Source: Oscillospiraceae bacterium
GTDB lineage: Bacteria > Bacillota > Clostridia > Oscillospirales > Ruminococcaceae
NCBI GenBank assembly: GCA_017415165.1
Contig: JAFQIY010000022.1
Location: forward strand, 1 to 64,000
Reading direction: 5' to 3'
DNA: 64,000 bases
The notes under the pieces are model-generated. The model saw nothing but the letters and a program-made list of their open reading frames with translations. It was not told where the DNA came from and made no database searches. A program made the position numbers and the translations under genes. The number at the start of each line of letters is the position of its first letter. The stretch's first letter is position 1. Positions 54,310-62,988 of this stretch are shown piece by piece.

Positions 54310-54338
54310 ATTATAGCACCAAAACCACGCAATTGCAA
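54310..54338 (-). promoter_or_regulatory. Promoter of the ribosomal superoperon leader
   Basis: Minus strand TTGCAA, 17-base spacer, TATAAT. No second convincing promoter lies between the terminator and rpsJ. Confidence 0.85.
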
Positions 54339-54483
54339 GGGTTTGGTGCTATTTTTCAAACTTTTTGACGTAGAATTTAAGAGAATTCCCAAACTAATTT
54401 TTGTGCAGTTTAACGAAATCAATTACACCCCGTATAAACCACGCAAAACAAGGGCATACTCAATAACTTACGGTAATAAATCC

Positions 54484-54550
54484 GTTCGGCGAAGCCGAAC
54501 ACCTTAATTATTCACTATTCATTATTCACCATTCATTATTCATTATTCTC
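54484..54550. repeat. Short hairpin plus tandem ATTCATT repeats
   Basis: A 7-bp hairpin gttcggc / gccgaac (54484-54500) followed by about four degenerate copies of a ten-base attcattatt-type unit (54508-54548), ending at the lipoprotein stop codon. The hairpin can help end the lipoprotein transcript. The rest of 54339-54483 shows only AT-rich sequence. Confidence 0.6.
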
Positions 54551-55203
54551 TATCCAAGCGGACTTTCCAGCTCAGCAACCGAATTCACGTCCATAACCTC
54601 AACCATATATGCATAGCCGCTTTCGCCGTCCGTGTTGCTCTGAGTGAAGCTGACGAAATTCCCGTCCGCGTCAAAGGTGAAGGTCGTCACAAAGCTGTCA
54701 AGGGAAGTCCCCATAGCCTTGTTGATTTTCCCCACGTCATAAACGTAGGTGTAGGTCACATTGCCCTTGTCGTCCGTTTCAGCGGTTGACCCCGACGCAT
54801 AGAGATTTACATAGAAAAGCAGGTTGCCCGTGGAGTAGGGGTGCGGATTTTCTGCGGTATAGGAAACGTAATCCTCGTCGCCCTCGTTGCAGATACTCAT
54901 TTCGCCGCCGTCAACCGTGCAGAAAAGCTTGCCGTCGCTGTATTCCACATAAGCCGCGCCGTCAGCAACGCTTTCGTAAAGGTAGCTCTGCGTGCCGTCC
55001 TCATTATTGATAAAGGTGAACACGCTGTCCGCCTCGCCAGTGTCAAGGTTTGTCAGCACATAGCAGCCGCTCTGCCAGGTCTTTGCCTCATTGACAAACG
55101 CCTCGACCTGCTCACGTCCCTCAAGCTCCACAACCTTTTTCAGCGAGCAGCCCGACAAACACATTACACATATTAATAATAGTATAGGAACAATTCTTTT
55201 CAT
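54550..55203 (-). CDS. Secreted lipoprotein of unknown function
   Basis: 217 residues: signal peptide with lipobox LSGC (Cys19), then a beta-rich domain (WQSGCYVLTNLDTGEADSVF, GNVTYTYVYDVGKINKAMG, VTTFTFDADGNFVSFTQS). No catalytic motif. The ATG at 55203 has GAGGTG close upstream; an earlier ATG at 55215 lies before it. Confidence 0.82.
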   Translation of the reverse strand: MKRIVPILLLICVMCLSGCSLKKVVELEGREQVEAFVNEAKTWQSGCYVLTNLDTGEADSVFTFINNEDGTQSYLYESVADGAAYVEYSDGKLFCTVDGGEMSICNEGDEDYVSYTAENPHPYSTGNLLFYVNLYASGSTAETDDKGNVTYTYVYDVGKINKAMGTSLDSFVTTFTFDADGNFVSFTQSNTDGESGYAYMVEVMDVNSVAELESPLG

Positions 55204-55269
55204 TCTGCACCTCATATCACAAAGGGCGACCGAAGCCGCCCTTTTAAATCAATCTTAAACATCACACAA

Positions 55270-55509
55270 GCCGCAACGTTGTACAAACTGCGCCAATGTA
55301 TTTTCGCAACACAACGAAAGTTGCAATGTTGTGCAACCACGGACGTTTTACGGTTTTGCGCTTGCGCAAAATTTCTTACGACAGTAAGAAAAGTAAAACA
55401 CAATTCACAACAAAGCCGCATTGTTGTGCAAACTGCGCCGATGTATTTTCGCAATCCAACGCAAAGCCGTAACGTTGTGCAAACCGCGCCGATGTATTTT
55501 CGCAAAGCG
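55270..55509. repeat. Three-copy ~45-bp direct repeat
   Basis: Copies at 55270-55316, 55415-55461 and 55466-55509 share gccgcaacgttgt-like starts, caaactgcgccgatg cores and gtattttcgcaa ends. A degenerate half copy lies near 55320-55345. The third copy ends in a perfect hairpin (gtattttcgc / gcgaaaatac, 55494-55516). It fills the 340-base gap between proS and the lipoprotein gene; no gene is credible there. Confidence 0.8.
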
Positions 55510-55520
55510 AAAATACTCGG

Positions 55521-55553
55521 AGCTTATTGATGCCCTTCGGGCATCAATAAGCT
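55521..55553 (-). terminator. Hairpin overlapping the proS stop codon
   Basis: A perfect 15-bp stem (agcttattgatgccc and its complement) with a 3-base loop; its 5' arm on the minus strand encodes the last codons and the TGA. No T-run directly follows, but a second perfect hairpin does at 55494-55516. Confidence 0.75.
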
Positions 55554-56989
55554 TTACCCCAATAAACCATAGTCTTGGCAGGCTTGCCGCAGCAAACGCA
55601 CTTATCGGAAAGATTATCCTGCTCGAAAGGAATACATCTTGAACCAACGCCTGTTACTTCCTTGACCTTGTCCTCACATTCCTCATCGCCGCACCACATT
55701 GCCTTTACGAAGCCGTCGCCGTTCTGTTCAAGTGCGGAAACAATTTCGTCCATAGTTGTGCAGGAGTAAGTGTGCTTTTCACGGTTTTCGAGTGCCTTGT
55801 TGAACATTCCCTCGGGAATTTCCTTGCCAAGCATATCAAGTACAGCGTCAACCACGTTGTCAAGCATTACATCACGTTTTTCACCGTTGTATCTTGTTGC
55901 GGCAACACACTTGCTGTTCTCAATATCCTTAGGACCGATTTCAATTCTTACAGGTACGCCCTTCATTTCGTACTCAGCAAACTTCCAGCCGGGGGAGTTC
56001 TCGCTGTCGTCAATTTTGACGCGTACACCAACAGCCTTGAGCTGATTTGCAATTTCCTCAGCCTTGTCAAGAACGCCTTCCTTGTGCTGCTGAATAGGAA
56101 TGATAACAGCCTGAATTGGTGCAACAGCAGGCGGAAGAACAAGACCATTGTTGTCGCCGTGTGTCATAATGATAGCACCGATAAGACGTGTTGTAACGCC
56201 CCAGGAAGTCTGGTGAGGGAACACCTTCTTGTTTTCCTTGTCGGTGTACATAATTTCAAATGCCTTTGCAAAACCGTCACCAAAGTAGTGGGAAGTACCT
56301 GCCTGAAGCGCCTTGCCGTCGTGCATAAGTGCCTCGATTGCGTAAGTAGCTTCTGCACCTGCAAACTTGTCGCTTTCAGTTTTCTTGCCCTTTACAACAG
56401 GCATAGCAAGGGACTTTTCACAGAACTCAGCGTAAACGTTGAGCATCTTTTCTGTTTCAACGATAGCTTCCTCAGCTGTAGCGTGGATAGTGTGACCCTC
56501 CTGCCAGAGGAATTCTCTTGAACGGAGGAATGGACGTGTTGTCTTTTCCCATCTTACAACGGAAACCCACTGATTGTAAAGCTTAGGCAGGTCACGGTAG
56601 GAGTGAATGATGTTAGCGTAGTGCTCACAGAAAAGTGTCTCGGAAGTAGGACGTACACAAAGTCTGTCCTCAAGCTTTTCGCTGCCGCCGTGTGTAACCC
56701 ACGCAACCTCAGGAGCAAAGCCCTCAACGTGGTCCTTTTCCTTCTGAAGCAGGCTCTCAGGAATGAACATAGGCATACAAACATTTTCGTGACCTGTAGC
56801 CTTGAACATACCGTCAAGAATTCTCTGCATATTTTCCCAGATAGCGTAACCGTAAGGACGGATTACCATACAGCCCTTAACGGATGTGTACTCAATGAGT
56901 TCAGCCTTTTTAACAATATCGGTGTACCACTTTGCGAAATCCTCGTCCATAGAGGTAATCGCTTCAACTAACTTTTTATCCTTAGCCAT
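55544..56989 (-). CDS. proS: Prolyl-tRNA synthetase, short (type 3) form
   Basis: 481 residues; class II core with motif 2 in [22 protein letters not shown] and anticodon domain, and a C-terminal Cys-rich zinc-like region ([10 protein letters not shown] ... CVCCGKPA). It lacks the large editing insertion of E. coli-type ProS. The ATG at 56989 follows AAAGGGAG. No T-box precedes it. Confidence 0.96.
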   Translation of the reverse strand: MAKDKKLVEAITSMDEDFAKWYTDIVKKAELIEYTSVKGCMVIRPYGYAIWENMQRILDGMFKATGHENVCMPMFIPESLLQKEKDHVEGFAPEVAWVTHGGSEKLEDRLCVRPTSETLFCEHYANIIHSYRDLPKLYNQWVSVVRWEKTTRPFLRSREFLWQEGHTIHATAEEAIVETEKMLNVYAEFCEKSLAMPVVKGKKTESDKFAGAEATYAIEALMHDGKALQAGTSHYFGDGFAKAFEIMYTDKENKKVFPHQTSWGVTTRLIGAIIMTHGDNNGLVLPPAVAPIQAVIIPIQQHKEGVLDKAEEIANQLKAVGVRVKIDDSENSPGWKFAEYEMKGVPVRIEIGPKDIENSKCVAATRYNGEKRDVMLDNVVDAVLDMLGKEIPEGMFNKALENREKHTYSCTTMDEIVSALEQNGDGFVKAMWCGDEECEDKVKEVTGVGSRCIPFEQDNLSDKCVCCGKPAKTMVYWGKAY

Positions 56990-57087
56990 TTTAATCTCCC
57001 TTTCTAAGTTTTGCGGTTTTGCTTGCAAAATTTCAGATGAAATCTGAAATGCAAAACTCGCAATTTAAAAATTTATAATTTTTAAAT

Positions 57088-57375
57088 TTATTCTCCTTTG
57101 TCTGTGTTTTCAGATTTATTTTCATCTTTGACAAGTCCGCTCTTTGCGCCGTCGGGACGGTCCTCAAACAAGCTGTAGACCTTGTAATTATCCTCGTTAA
57201 CTTCCTGCACCCTTTCGGGACTCGGGTCGGCAGGCTTGCCCATAAGCTTGTCAACAACCTTTGCAAGCTTCGGAGTAAGCAGAGCGATTACCCATACCAG
57301 CATAAGGATACCAAGCATAGCGCCTGCAAACTTGCCGTAAACCGCTAAGGACTCGTAATCTATATCATTCAGCAT
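57088..57375 (-). CDS. Small membrane protein, charged tail
   Basis: 95 residues: a helix at about 18-38 (GAMLGILMLVWVIALLTP) and a long charged cytoplasmic or extracellular tail. No family is recognised. AAAGGAG precedes the ATG at 57375. Its promoter segment is a near-duplicate of that of the MutS-like gene. Confidence 0.72.
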   Translation of the reverse strand: MLNDIDYESLAVYGKFAGAMLGILMLVWVIALLTPKLAKVVDKLMGKPADPSPERVQEVNEDNYKVYSLFEDRPDGAKSGLVKDENKSENTDKGE

Positions 57376-57406
57376 AAGCCTCGCTCCTTTCATAACAGAT
57401 AGAATA

Positions 57407-57435
57407 ATTATAGCACATCTTTTTTGAAATTACAA
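57407..57435 (-). promoter_or_regulatory. Duplicated promoter, copy 1
   Basis: Minus strand TTGTAA, 17-base spacer, TATAAT, inside a 68-base segment (57384-57451) that differs from 59276-59343 at only five positions. Drives the gene at 57088. Confidence 0.85.
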
Positions 57436-57495
57436 CAGCATAGTATTAAAAAAACGGCACAAATTCGGTCTTTTCTTTGGCAATTCAACTTATAG

Positions 57496-57531
57496 AAACA
57501 GCACCCTTGCAGACAATGCCGCAAAGGTGCT
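57496..57531 (-). terminator. Stem-loop after the MutS-like gene
   Basis: ACAGCACC / GGTGCTGT with additional TTGC / GCAA pairing on the minus strand, followed by TTTC. Moderate terminator candidate. Confidence 0.6.
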
Positions 57532-57541
57532 GTGTGAATAT

Positions 57542-59260
57542 TCAATTTCCGCCGGTAAGCATTTCGTATGTTACACCGTATTTTTCAGCAATATCCCTCG
57601 CATACGACAAGCCTTCAGGTGACGCAACCTCTACCTTGAAAGACCGCTTTCCATTGTCACTTTTCATAATCAGCGAAGAAACACCTGCTCCGCCGTCAAA
57701 CTCCTGTGCCTCTGCCGCAAGCTTGTGCATATGCGTGTTGTAAATCGTGCGCACCCTCTTGCTGACAAGCGCCCTTACCGAATCCCTTGCAATATAAAAG
57801 CCCTCCTCAAAGGACGTTGTAGAAAAGGTTTCGTTCAGCAACAGCAAGCTGTCCGACGTACATTCCGAGTAAATTTCTTTGAATCTCACACATTCTTCCC
57901 CAAGCCGTCCGAGGTCCATAGTTTTGTCCTCATCGGCAGGGAAATGGGTATATATGCAATCCACAGGCCTGTAACCGAATGATGATGCAGGAACAAAAAT
58001 CCCGCCTTGAGCCAGTACAAACATAAGCCCCACAGCTTGAGTAACAGTGGTTTTTCCGCCCCTGTTTGCACCCGTAAGAATGTATATTGTATGCTCTTTA
58101 TCAAAAACAAGGTCATTATATACAATATCGTCCTTGCTCTCCACATTCATAGCAAGCTTCAGATTATACAACCATTTCGCATCCATAGAAGTGTCAGCAT
58201 CGTCAATAACCTGTGCCTCACAGAATGGGAAACCTTTTTCCATATTCTTTTCCACAAACTCCGCAAATCTTATATAGTATACAAATTCGGGAATAAGCTG
58301 TGAAATGTTCATTACAGCTATATTCGCATACTTTGTGAGCGTGTCCCTCAACTTTTTGACCAGCGACTCCAGCATCCTGTTAAGTACCTTTTCAAGATAA
58401 AACGTAGAATTGTTTATTCCGTCGCCTTCAGGCACATTAACAATAGTAGATCTTACTCTGCTGTCAGCAAACGGCACATTCTGCATATAGGAGTAACCTG
58501 CCATTTTTTCGACGAAGCCCGCAAAACCACTTCCCTGCACATTTTCCACCTGATGATAATGAAAATCACCATTCCAGTCCGTTCCCTTATGTACGCCGTT
58601 CTTTGATGAAATAGCTTCCGCAAAATTGCTTACAATGCCCGATTTTTTAAAAACCTTATCATTTACCGAAACAAGCCCCATGCTGACCGCCTCAAATCTC
58701 TCGTTCAGATTTATTCCCAGCGTCACGCTCTGTATTCCCGAAGTCTTTGCTTTAAGCTCGGCAACATCCTCTTTCATTTCCTTGAAGCAGGCTTCATTAT
58801 AAAGCATATCAATGTGATTTCTGAATCCGATAAGGCCTTCTGACTCGATTTTTGCATCCGAAAGACACTTCTTCATTGCTTCTACACATTTTATATAGTC
58901 ATTAAGTTCCTCAAGTCTGTGGTACAGATGCCATACTCCAAGCCTTTCGTCCGACGTCTTATGCATAATTCCGAAATTTCTGATAAACTCCATCTTATCA
59001 AACAATTCCATTAATTCCGTGCGAAGTTTGGGAAGCTTGAGTATATCTGCAAAAACCTTCTGTCTGTACTGTGCAACCCTTGGGTCAGACGTCATATTTG
59101 ACAGAACATCAGATATCATACGCCGTTCCTTGGCATCAACAGTCAGCCTGTCGCACAGTGAATCTATTCCAAGGTCATGACAGGACACAGCAGACAACTG
59201 CTTATATTCCGTGCTTTCATAATACGGAAAAAGAATACTGAAGTATTTATCCTGCTTCAT
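57542..59260 (-). CDS. MutS-like ATPase, atypical
   Basis: 572 residues: an N-terminal helical core/clamp region and a C-terminal MutS-type ATPase. The P-loop is TGANRGGKTT, with Arg replacing the usual Met of GPNMGGKS. The Walker B segment reads SLLLLNETFSTTSFEEG, with Asn where MutS has Asp. No N-terminal mismatch-reading domain is evident, so it is not mismatch-repair MutS1; it resembles the MutS-related proteins of unclear function. The start is taken at 59260; an ATG at 59275 directly touches AAAGGAG. Confidence 0.78.
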   Translation of the reverse strand: MKQDKYFSILFPYYESTEYKQLSAVSCHDLGIDSLCDRLTVDAKERRMISDVLSNMTSDPRVAQYRQKVFADILKLPKLRTELMELFDKMEFIRNFGIMHKTSDERLGVWHLYHRLEELNDYIKCVEAMKKCLSDAKIESEGLIGFRNHIDMLYNEACFKEMKEDVAELKAKTSGIQSVTLGINLNERFEAVSMGLVSVNDKVFKKSGIVSNFAEAISSKNGVHKGTDWNGDFHYHQVENVQGSGFAGFVEKMAGYSYMQNVPFADSRVRSTIVNVPEGDGINNSTFYLEKVLNRMLESLVKKLRDTLTKYANIAVMNISQLIPEFVYYIRFAEFVEKNMEKGFPFCEAQVIDDADTSMDAKWLYNLKLAMNVESKDDIVYNDLVFDKEHTIYILTGANRGGKTTVTQAVGLMFVLAQGGIFVPASSFGYRPVDCIYTHFPADEDKTMDLGRLGEECVRFKEIYSECTSDSLLLLNETFSTTSFEEGFYIARDSVRALVSKRVRTIYNTHMHKLAAEAQEFDGGAGVSSLIMKSDNGKRSFKVEVASPEGLSYARDIAEKYGVTYEMLTGGN

Positions 59261-59298
59261 AATACACCTGCCCATCTCCTTTCACAACAGATAAAATA

Positions 59299-59327
59299 AT
59301 TATAGCACATCTTTTTTGAAATTACAA
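59299..59327 (-). promoter_or_regulatory. Duplicated promoter, copy 2
   Basis: Minus strand TTGTAA, 17-base spacer, TATAAT, in the second 68-base copy (59276-59343). Drives the MutS-like gene. Confidence 0.85.
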
Positions 59328-59394
59328 CAGCAATGCATTAAAATTTTGGAAAGTCCGTTTTGTAATTGAAACGGATATCATTTTCATATTTTAA

Positions 59395-59423
59395 TTGCAA
59401 TGACAGCAAAGATATGCTATAAT
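59395..59423 (+). promoter_or_regulatory. Promoter of the GH95 operon
   Basis: TTGCAA at 59395-59400, 17-base spacer, TATAAT at 59418-59423, 34 bases before the start. Confidence 0.85.
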
Positions 59424-59457
59424 TAACACAAATATCAAACGGAAATGAGGGAATTTT

Positions 59458-61722
59458 ATGGATAGATTATCTGAACTTTTATGGTACACGCAGCCTGCCG
59501 CAAACTGGGACGAGGCTCTCCCCGTAGGCAACGGACGTATCGGCGGTATGATTTTCGGCAAGCCGACGGACGAGCTTATCCAGCTTAACGAGGACTCAAT
59601 CTGGTCAGGCGGCTTCCGCAAGCGCAACAACTCCAAGGCATTTGACAACCTTGAAAAAATCCGTACCGCAATCCGTGAGGGACGTACAACAGACGCTGAA
59701 AATATCTGCTGTGACGCTTTCTACGGCACCAACGAAAACCAGCGTCACTATCAGCCCTTAGGCGACCTGCACATATGGCAAAGCGGCACGGAAAACTACG
59801 CTGATTACAGAAGATACCTTGACCTCAGCTACGGCATTTGCAGTACACAGTGGGAGAATGACGGGGTAATCTACAGCCGTGACGTTTTCGTCTCCAAGCC
59901 TGACGAGGTTATGGTTATTCATTTCACCGCCAGCGAAAAGGGGAAAATCAGCTTCGTTTCCGTAATTGACGGCAAGGACGACGACTATGACAAAAACGAG
60001 GCTTACGATGACCATACCATTCTTTTTACAATGTCTGACGGCATCCCTTATGCGGCAGCAATTTCCGTTTCCGCAAAGGGCGGCAAGGCTTACACTGACG
60101 CAAACAGAATTAAAGTCGAAAACGCTGACGAGGTAATTATGACCCTTGCGTGTCAGACCTCTTACCGCACGGGAGATTACGAGAAAAAGGCAATCGGACA
60201 GGCTAAAACTGCACTGAGAAAAGATTATTTCAGCAAGCTTCGTCACCGTCACATTGACGATTATTCCGAATTGTATAATCGTTGTAAAATTATACTTTCA
60301 GATAACTCAGACGGCAACGCTGAACTTCCCACAAACGAAAGATTACAGAAAATCCGTGACGGAAAAAGCGATAACAAGCTTGTGGAAATGTACTTCAATT
60401 TCTCACGCTACCTTATGATTGCAGGCTCAAGAGAGGGGACTCTCCCACTGAATTTGCAGGGTATATGGAACAAGGATATGTGGCCTGCCTGGGGCGGCAA
60501 GTACACAATAAACATCAACACGGAGATGAATTACTGGGCGGCTGAAATTCAGAATTTGCCTGAATGTCACGGCGTACTCTTTGACCATATTGAGCGTATG
60601 CGTGAAAACGGACGTGTTACCGCCCGTGAAATGTATCACTGCGGCGGCTCTGTCTGCCACCACAACACCGATATATGGGGCGATACCGCACCGCAGGACA
60701 AGTGGCTCCCCGGCACGCTCTGGCCTATGGGTCTTGCGTGGCTCTGCACCCACATTTACGAGCACTACCTTTTCACGGGGGACAAGGATTTCCTTGCCGA
60801 AAAGTACGACACGCTCCGTGAGGCGGCAGAATTTTTCGTGGACTTCCTCATCGAGGACGACAAGGGCAGACTTGTAACAAGTCCGTCAGTTTCTCCCGAA
60901 AATACATACATCACCAAGGACGGCGCAAAGGGCACAATCTGTCAGGGTCCATCAATGGACAGCCAAATTCTGCATTTCCTTTTCACAGCAGTTATAGAGT
61001 CCTCCGAAATTCTTGACGAGGACAGAAACTTTGCAGAAATGCTCCGTCAGCTCCGTGACAAGCTTCCACAGCCCGAAATCGGCAAGTACGGTCAGATTAT
61101 GGAGTGGGCTGTAGATTACGACGAGGCAGAGCCGGGACACAGACACATTTCCCAGCTGTTTGCACTTTACCCCTACAACCTCATCACCAAGCGCCACACC
61201 CCTGAGCTTGCCGAAGCGGCAAAGGCAACCCTTATCCGCAGACTTACCCACGGCGGCGGTCACACAGGCTGGTCAAGAGCGTGGATAATCAATATGTGGG
61301 CACGTCTTCACGAGGGCAAGCTTGTGGGCGAAAATATTGCGGCACTTCTTGCTCACTCTACCAACATCAATATGTTTGATATGCACCCGCCTTTCCAGAT
61401 TGACGGAAACTTCGGCGGCGGTGCAGGTATCGCAGAAGCGGTTATCCAGAGCCACAGCGGCGAAATCAGTGTGCTTCCTGCAATTCCTGAGGAATGGGAC
61501 AGCGGCAGGGTACAGGGTATCGTGTGCCGCGGAGGATTTGTCGTTGACTTTGCGTGGGCAGGCGGCAAGGTTACCGAAATGTATGTACATTCCAAGTGCG
61601 GCAACAAGTGCAGCATCGTCGGCAGCGTGAAGATTGAGGGTGCGGCTTACTACGAGGAAAACGGCGTGACAAACTTTGCAACAGAAGCAGGAAAGGTTTA
61701 TGAGGTGAAATTCAATGGCTAA
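59458..61722 (+). CDS. GH95-family glycosidase (alpha-L-fucosidase type)
   Basis: 754 residues; no signal peptide, so intracellular. The N-terminal LWYTQPAANWDEALPVGNGRIGGM and INTEMNYWAAEIQNLPECH, ISQLFALYPYNLIT and FDMHPPFQIDGNFGGGAGIAEA are hallmark segments of GH95. Acts on alpha-1,2-fucosyl or alpha-L-galactosyl linkages. Strong promoter just upstream. An 8-base overlap joins it to the DUF6440 gene. The cytoplasmic location implies that oligosaccharides are imported first. Confidence 0.92.
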   Translation: MDRLSELLWYTQPAANWDEALPVGNGRIGGMIFGKPTDELIQLNEDSIWSGGFRKRNNSKAFDNLEKIRTAIREGRTTDAENICCDAFYGTNENQRHYQPLGDLHIWQSGTENYADYRRYLDLSYGICSTQWENDGVIYSRDVFVSKPDEVMVIHFTASEKGKISFVSVIDGKDDDYDKNEAYDDHTILFTMSDGIPYAAAISVSAKGGKAYTDANRIKVENADEVIMTLACQTSYRTGDYEKKAIGQAKTALRKDYFSKLRHRHIDDYSELYNRCKIILSDNSDGNAELPTNERLQKIRDGKSDNKLVEMYFNFSRYLMIAGSREGTLPLNLQGIWNKDMWPAWGGKYTININTEMNYWAAEIQNLPECHGVLFDHIERMRENGRVTAREMYHCGGSVCHHNTDIWGDTAPQDKWLPGTLWPMGLAWLCTHIYEHYLFTGDKDFLAEKYDTLREAAEFFVDFLIEDDKGRLVTSPSVSPENTYITKDGAKGTICQGPSMDSQILHFLFTAVIESSEILDEDRNFAEMLRQLRDKLPQPEIGKYGQIMEWAVDYDEAEPGHRHISQLFALYPYNLITKRHTPELAEAAKATLIRRLTHGGGHTGWSRAWIINMWARLHEGKLVGENIAALLAHSTNINMFDMHPPFQIDGNFGGGAGIAEAVIQSHSGEISVLPAIPEEWDSGRVQGIVCRGGFVVDFAWAGGKVTEMYVHSKCGNKCSIVGSVKIEGAAYYEENGVTNFATEAGKVYEVKFNG

Positions 61723-61915
61723 GAAAAACAGATTTGAAAAGGTTTATACTCAGGGTGCAATGGACATTTTGGAAATATGGATTGATACCGAAACAGGGGT
61801 GAATTACCTTTACCGCCAGTCAGGCTATTCGGGCGGACTTACCCCTCTGCTTGACAAGGACGGCAAGCCTGTTGTAACGCTGAGCGATGGATTTGTTCCC
61901 GAAAAATACAATTAA
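61715..61915 (+). CDS. DUF6440-like small protein
   Basis: 66 residues (MAKKNRFEKVYTQGAMDI, DTETGVNYLYRQSGYSGGLT, PLLDKDGKPVV). The YSGGLTPLLDKDGKP segment is a characteristic of this small uncharacterised family common in clostridia. Overlaps the GH95 end, so coupled translation. Function unknown. Confidence 0.8.
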   Translation: MAKKNRFEKVYTQGAMDILEIWIDTETGVNYLYRQSGYSGGLTPLLDKDGKPVVTLSDGFVPEKYN

Positions 61916-61942
61916 ATCCGCATTCAAAGAGGACGTGTAAAA

Positions 61943-62827
61943 ATGAAGGAGTTCTATAAAGTTCCCGAAAATAAAAAAATCCGCGTGATAATTGATACGG
62001 ACGCCGCTTGCGAGGCGGACGACCAGTATGCGATTGCTCACGCTCTGATGACGCAGAAGTTTATCGTCAAGGGCATCTGCGCCGAACATTTCCACGCAGA
62101 AGGCTCGGAACAGCTCAGCTATGACGAAATAAAGAAAATTCTCAGGCTGATGAAGCGTGAGGAAATCCCTGTTTTCCACGGCGTACCCCACGCTGTAGAG
62201 GACACGCAGAACCCGCCTTGCTCCGAAGCTGTCGAATTTATCATAAACGAAGCAATGACCGAAAGCGAATACCCTCTGTTCGTGTTCTGTCAGGGTGCAG
62301 TAACGAACGTTGCGTGTGCACTGCTGAGAAAGCCTGAGATTGCAAAGAAAATGACCATTATAAGCATCATAGGTGCAGAGTATCCCAACGGCGGCGGAGA
62401 GTTCAATCTTCATAACGACTGGAAAGGTGCAAATGCGATGTTTGCTTCAGACGCAGAGATTTGGCAGGTGCCTATGAACTGCTATGCAAGAATGAGAGTC
62501 AGCTATGCGGAATTGCAGGAAAAGGTTCGACCCTGCGGTGAAATCGGAAAGTACCTTTTTGACGAAATGCAGGAGTACGGCAACTCCGAAAGAGGAGGCT
62601 GGACTATGGGCGAAAGCTGGGCGCTGGGTGACTCACCTGTAGTTGGACTTGCAATGGATTTCTGTATAGGAAATTTCGAGTACCGCAATGCTCCGATTGC
62701 TGACGAAAATTGCAGCTACATCGGTTTCAACGAAAACAAAATCCGTGTTTACAATGACATTGACAGCCGTTTTATTCTTGAGGATTTTTTTGCAAAGCTG
62801 AAATTTTTCTACGGCGGCAGCAACTGA
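61943..62827 (+). CDS. Nucleoside hydrolase-like protein
   Basis: 294 residues. The VIIDTDAACEADDQYAI segment matches the metal-binding DTDxxxDD-type motif of inosine-uridine nucleoside hydrolases, although two residues are inserted. A later NDWKGANAMFASDAEIW and SYIGFNENKIRVYNDIDSRF follow the family layout. In a glycan locus it may cleave a nucleoside or a ribosyl-type glycoside; the substrate is unknown. Confidence 0.8.
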   Translation: MKEFYKVPENKKIRVIIDTDAACEADDQYAIAHALMTQKFIVKGICAEHFHAEGSEQLSYDEIKKILRLMKREEIPVFHGVPHAVEDTQNPPCSEAVEFIINEAMTESEYPLFVFCQGAVTNVACALLRKPEIAKKMTIISIIGAEYPNGGGEFNLHNDWKGANAMFASDAEIWQVPMNCYARMRVSYAELQEKVRPCGEIGKYLFDEMQEYGNSERGGWTMGESWALGDSPVVGLAMDFCIGNFEYRNAPIADENCSYIGFNENKIRVYNDIDSRFILEDFFAKLKFFYGGSN

Positions 62828-62893
62828 TTTTCACGAATACGTTTTCAATTCTAAACATTTTGTGACTTATACATTTAAGTAGAAAATTAGCTG

Positions 62894-62922
62894 TTGCTTT
62901 TTCCATTTTTATCGGTTATAAT
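62894..62922 (+). promoter_or_regulatory. Promoter of the GH130 gene
   Basis: TTGCTT at 62894-62899, 17-base spacer, TATAAT at 62917-62922, and a ~65-base leader with a weak gag...ctc stem before the ATG. Confidence 0.82.
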
Positions 62923-62988
62923 TAAAACAATGTGAGTCCCGATGGCTCAGAGAAAATTTTAACACAAAAAGAAAGGTTGGTATCTGAT

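Noticed and set aside
55212-55505. Minus-strand ORF with repeated ...RKYIGAVCTT peptides
   Set aside because: It is the translation of the three direct repeats; no ribosome site and no independent support.
55270-55509. Possible CRISPR array
   Set aside because: Only three imperfect copies with spacings of 144 and 51 bases between starts and no cas genes.
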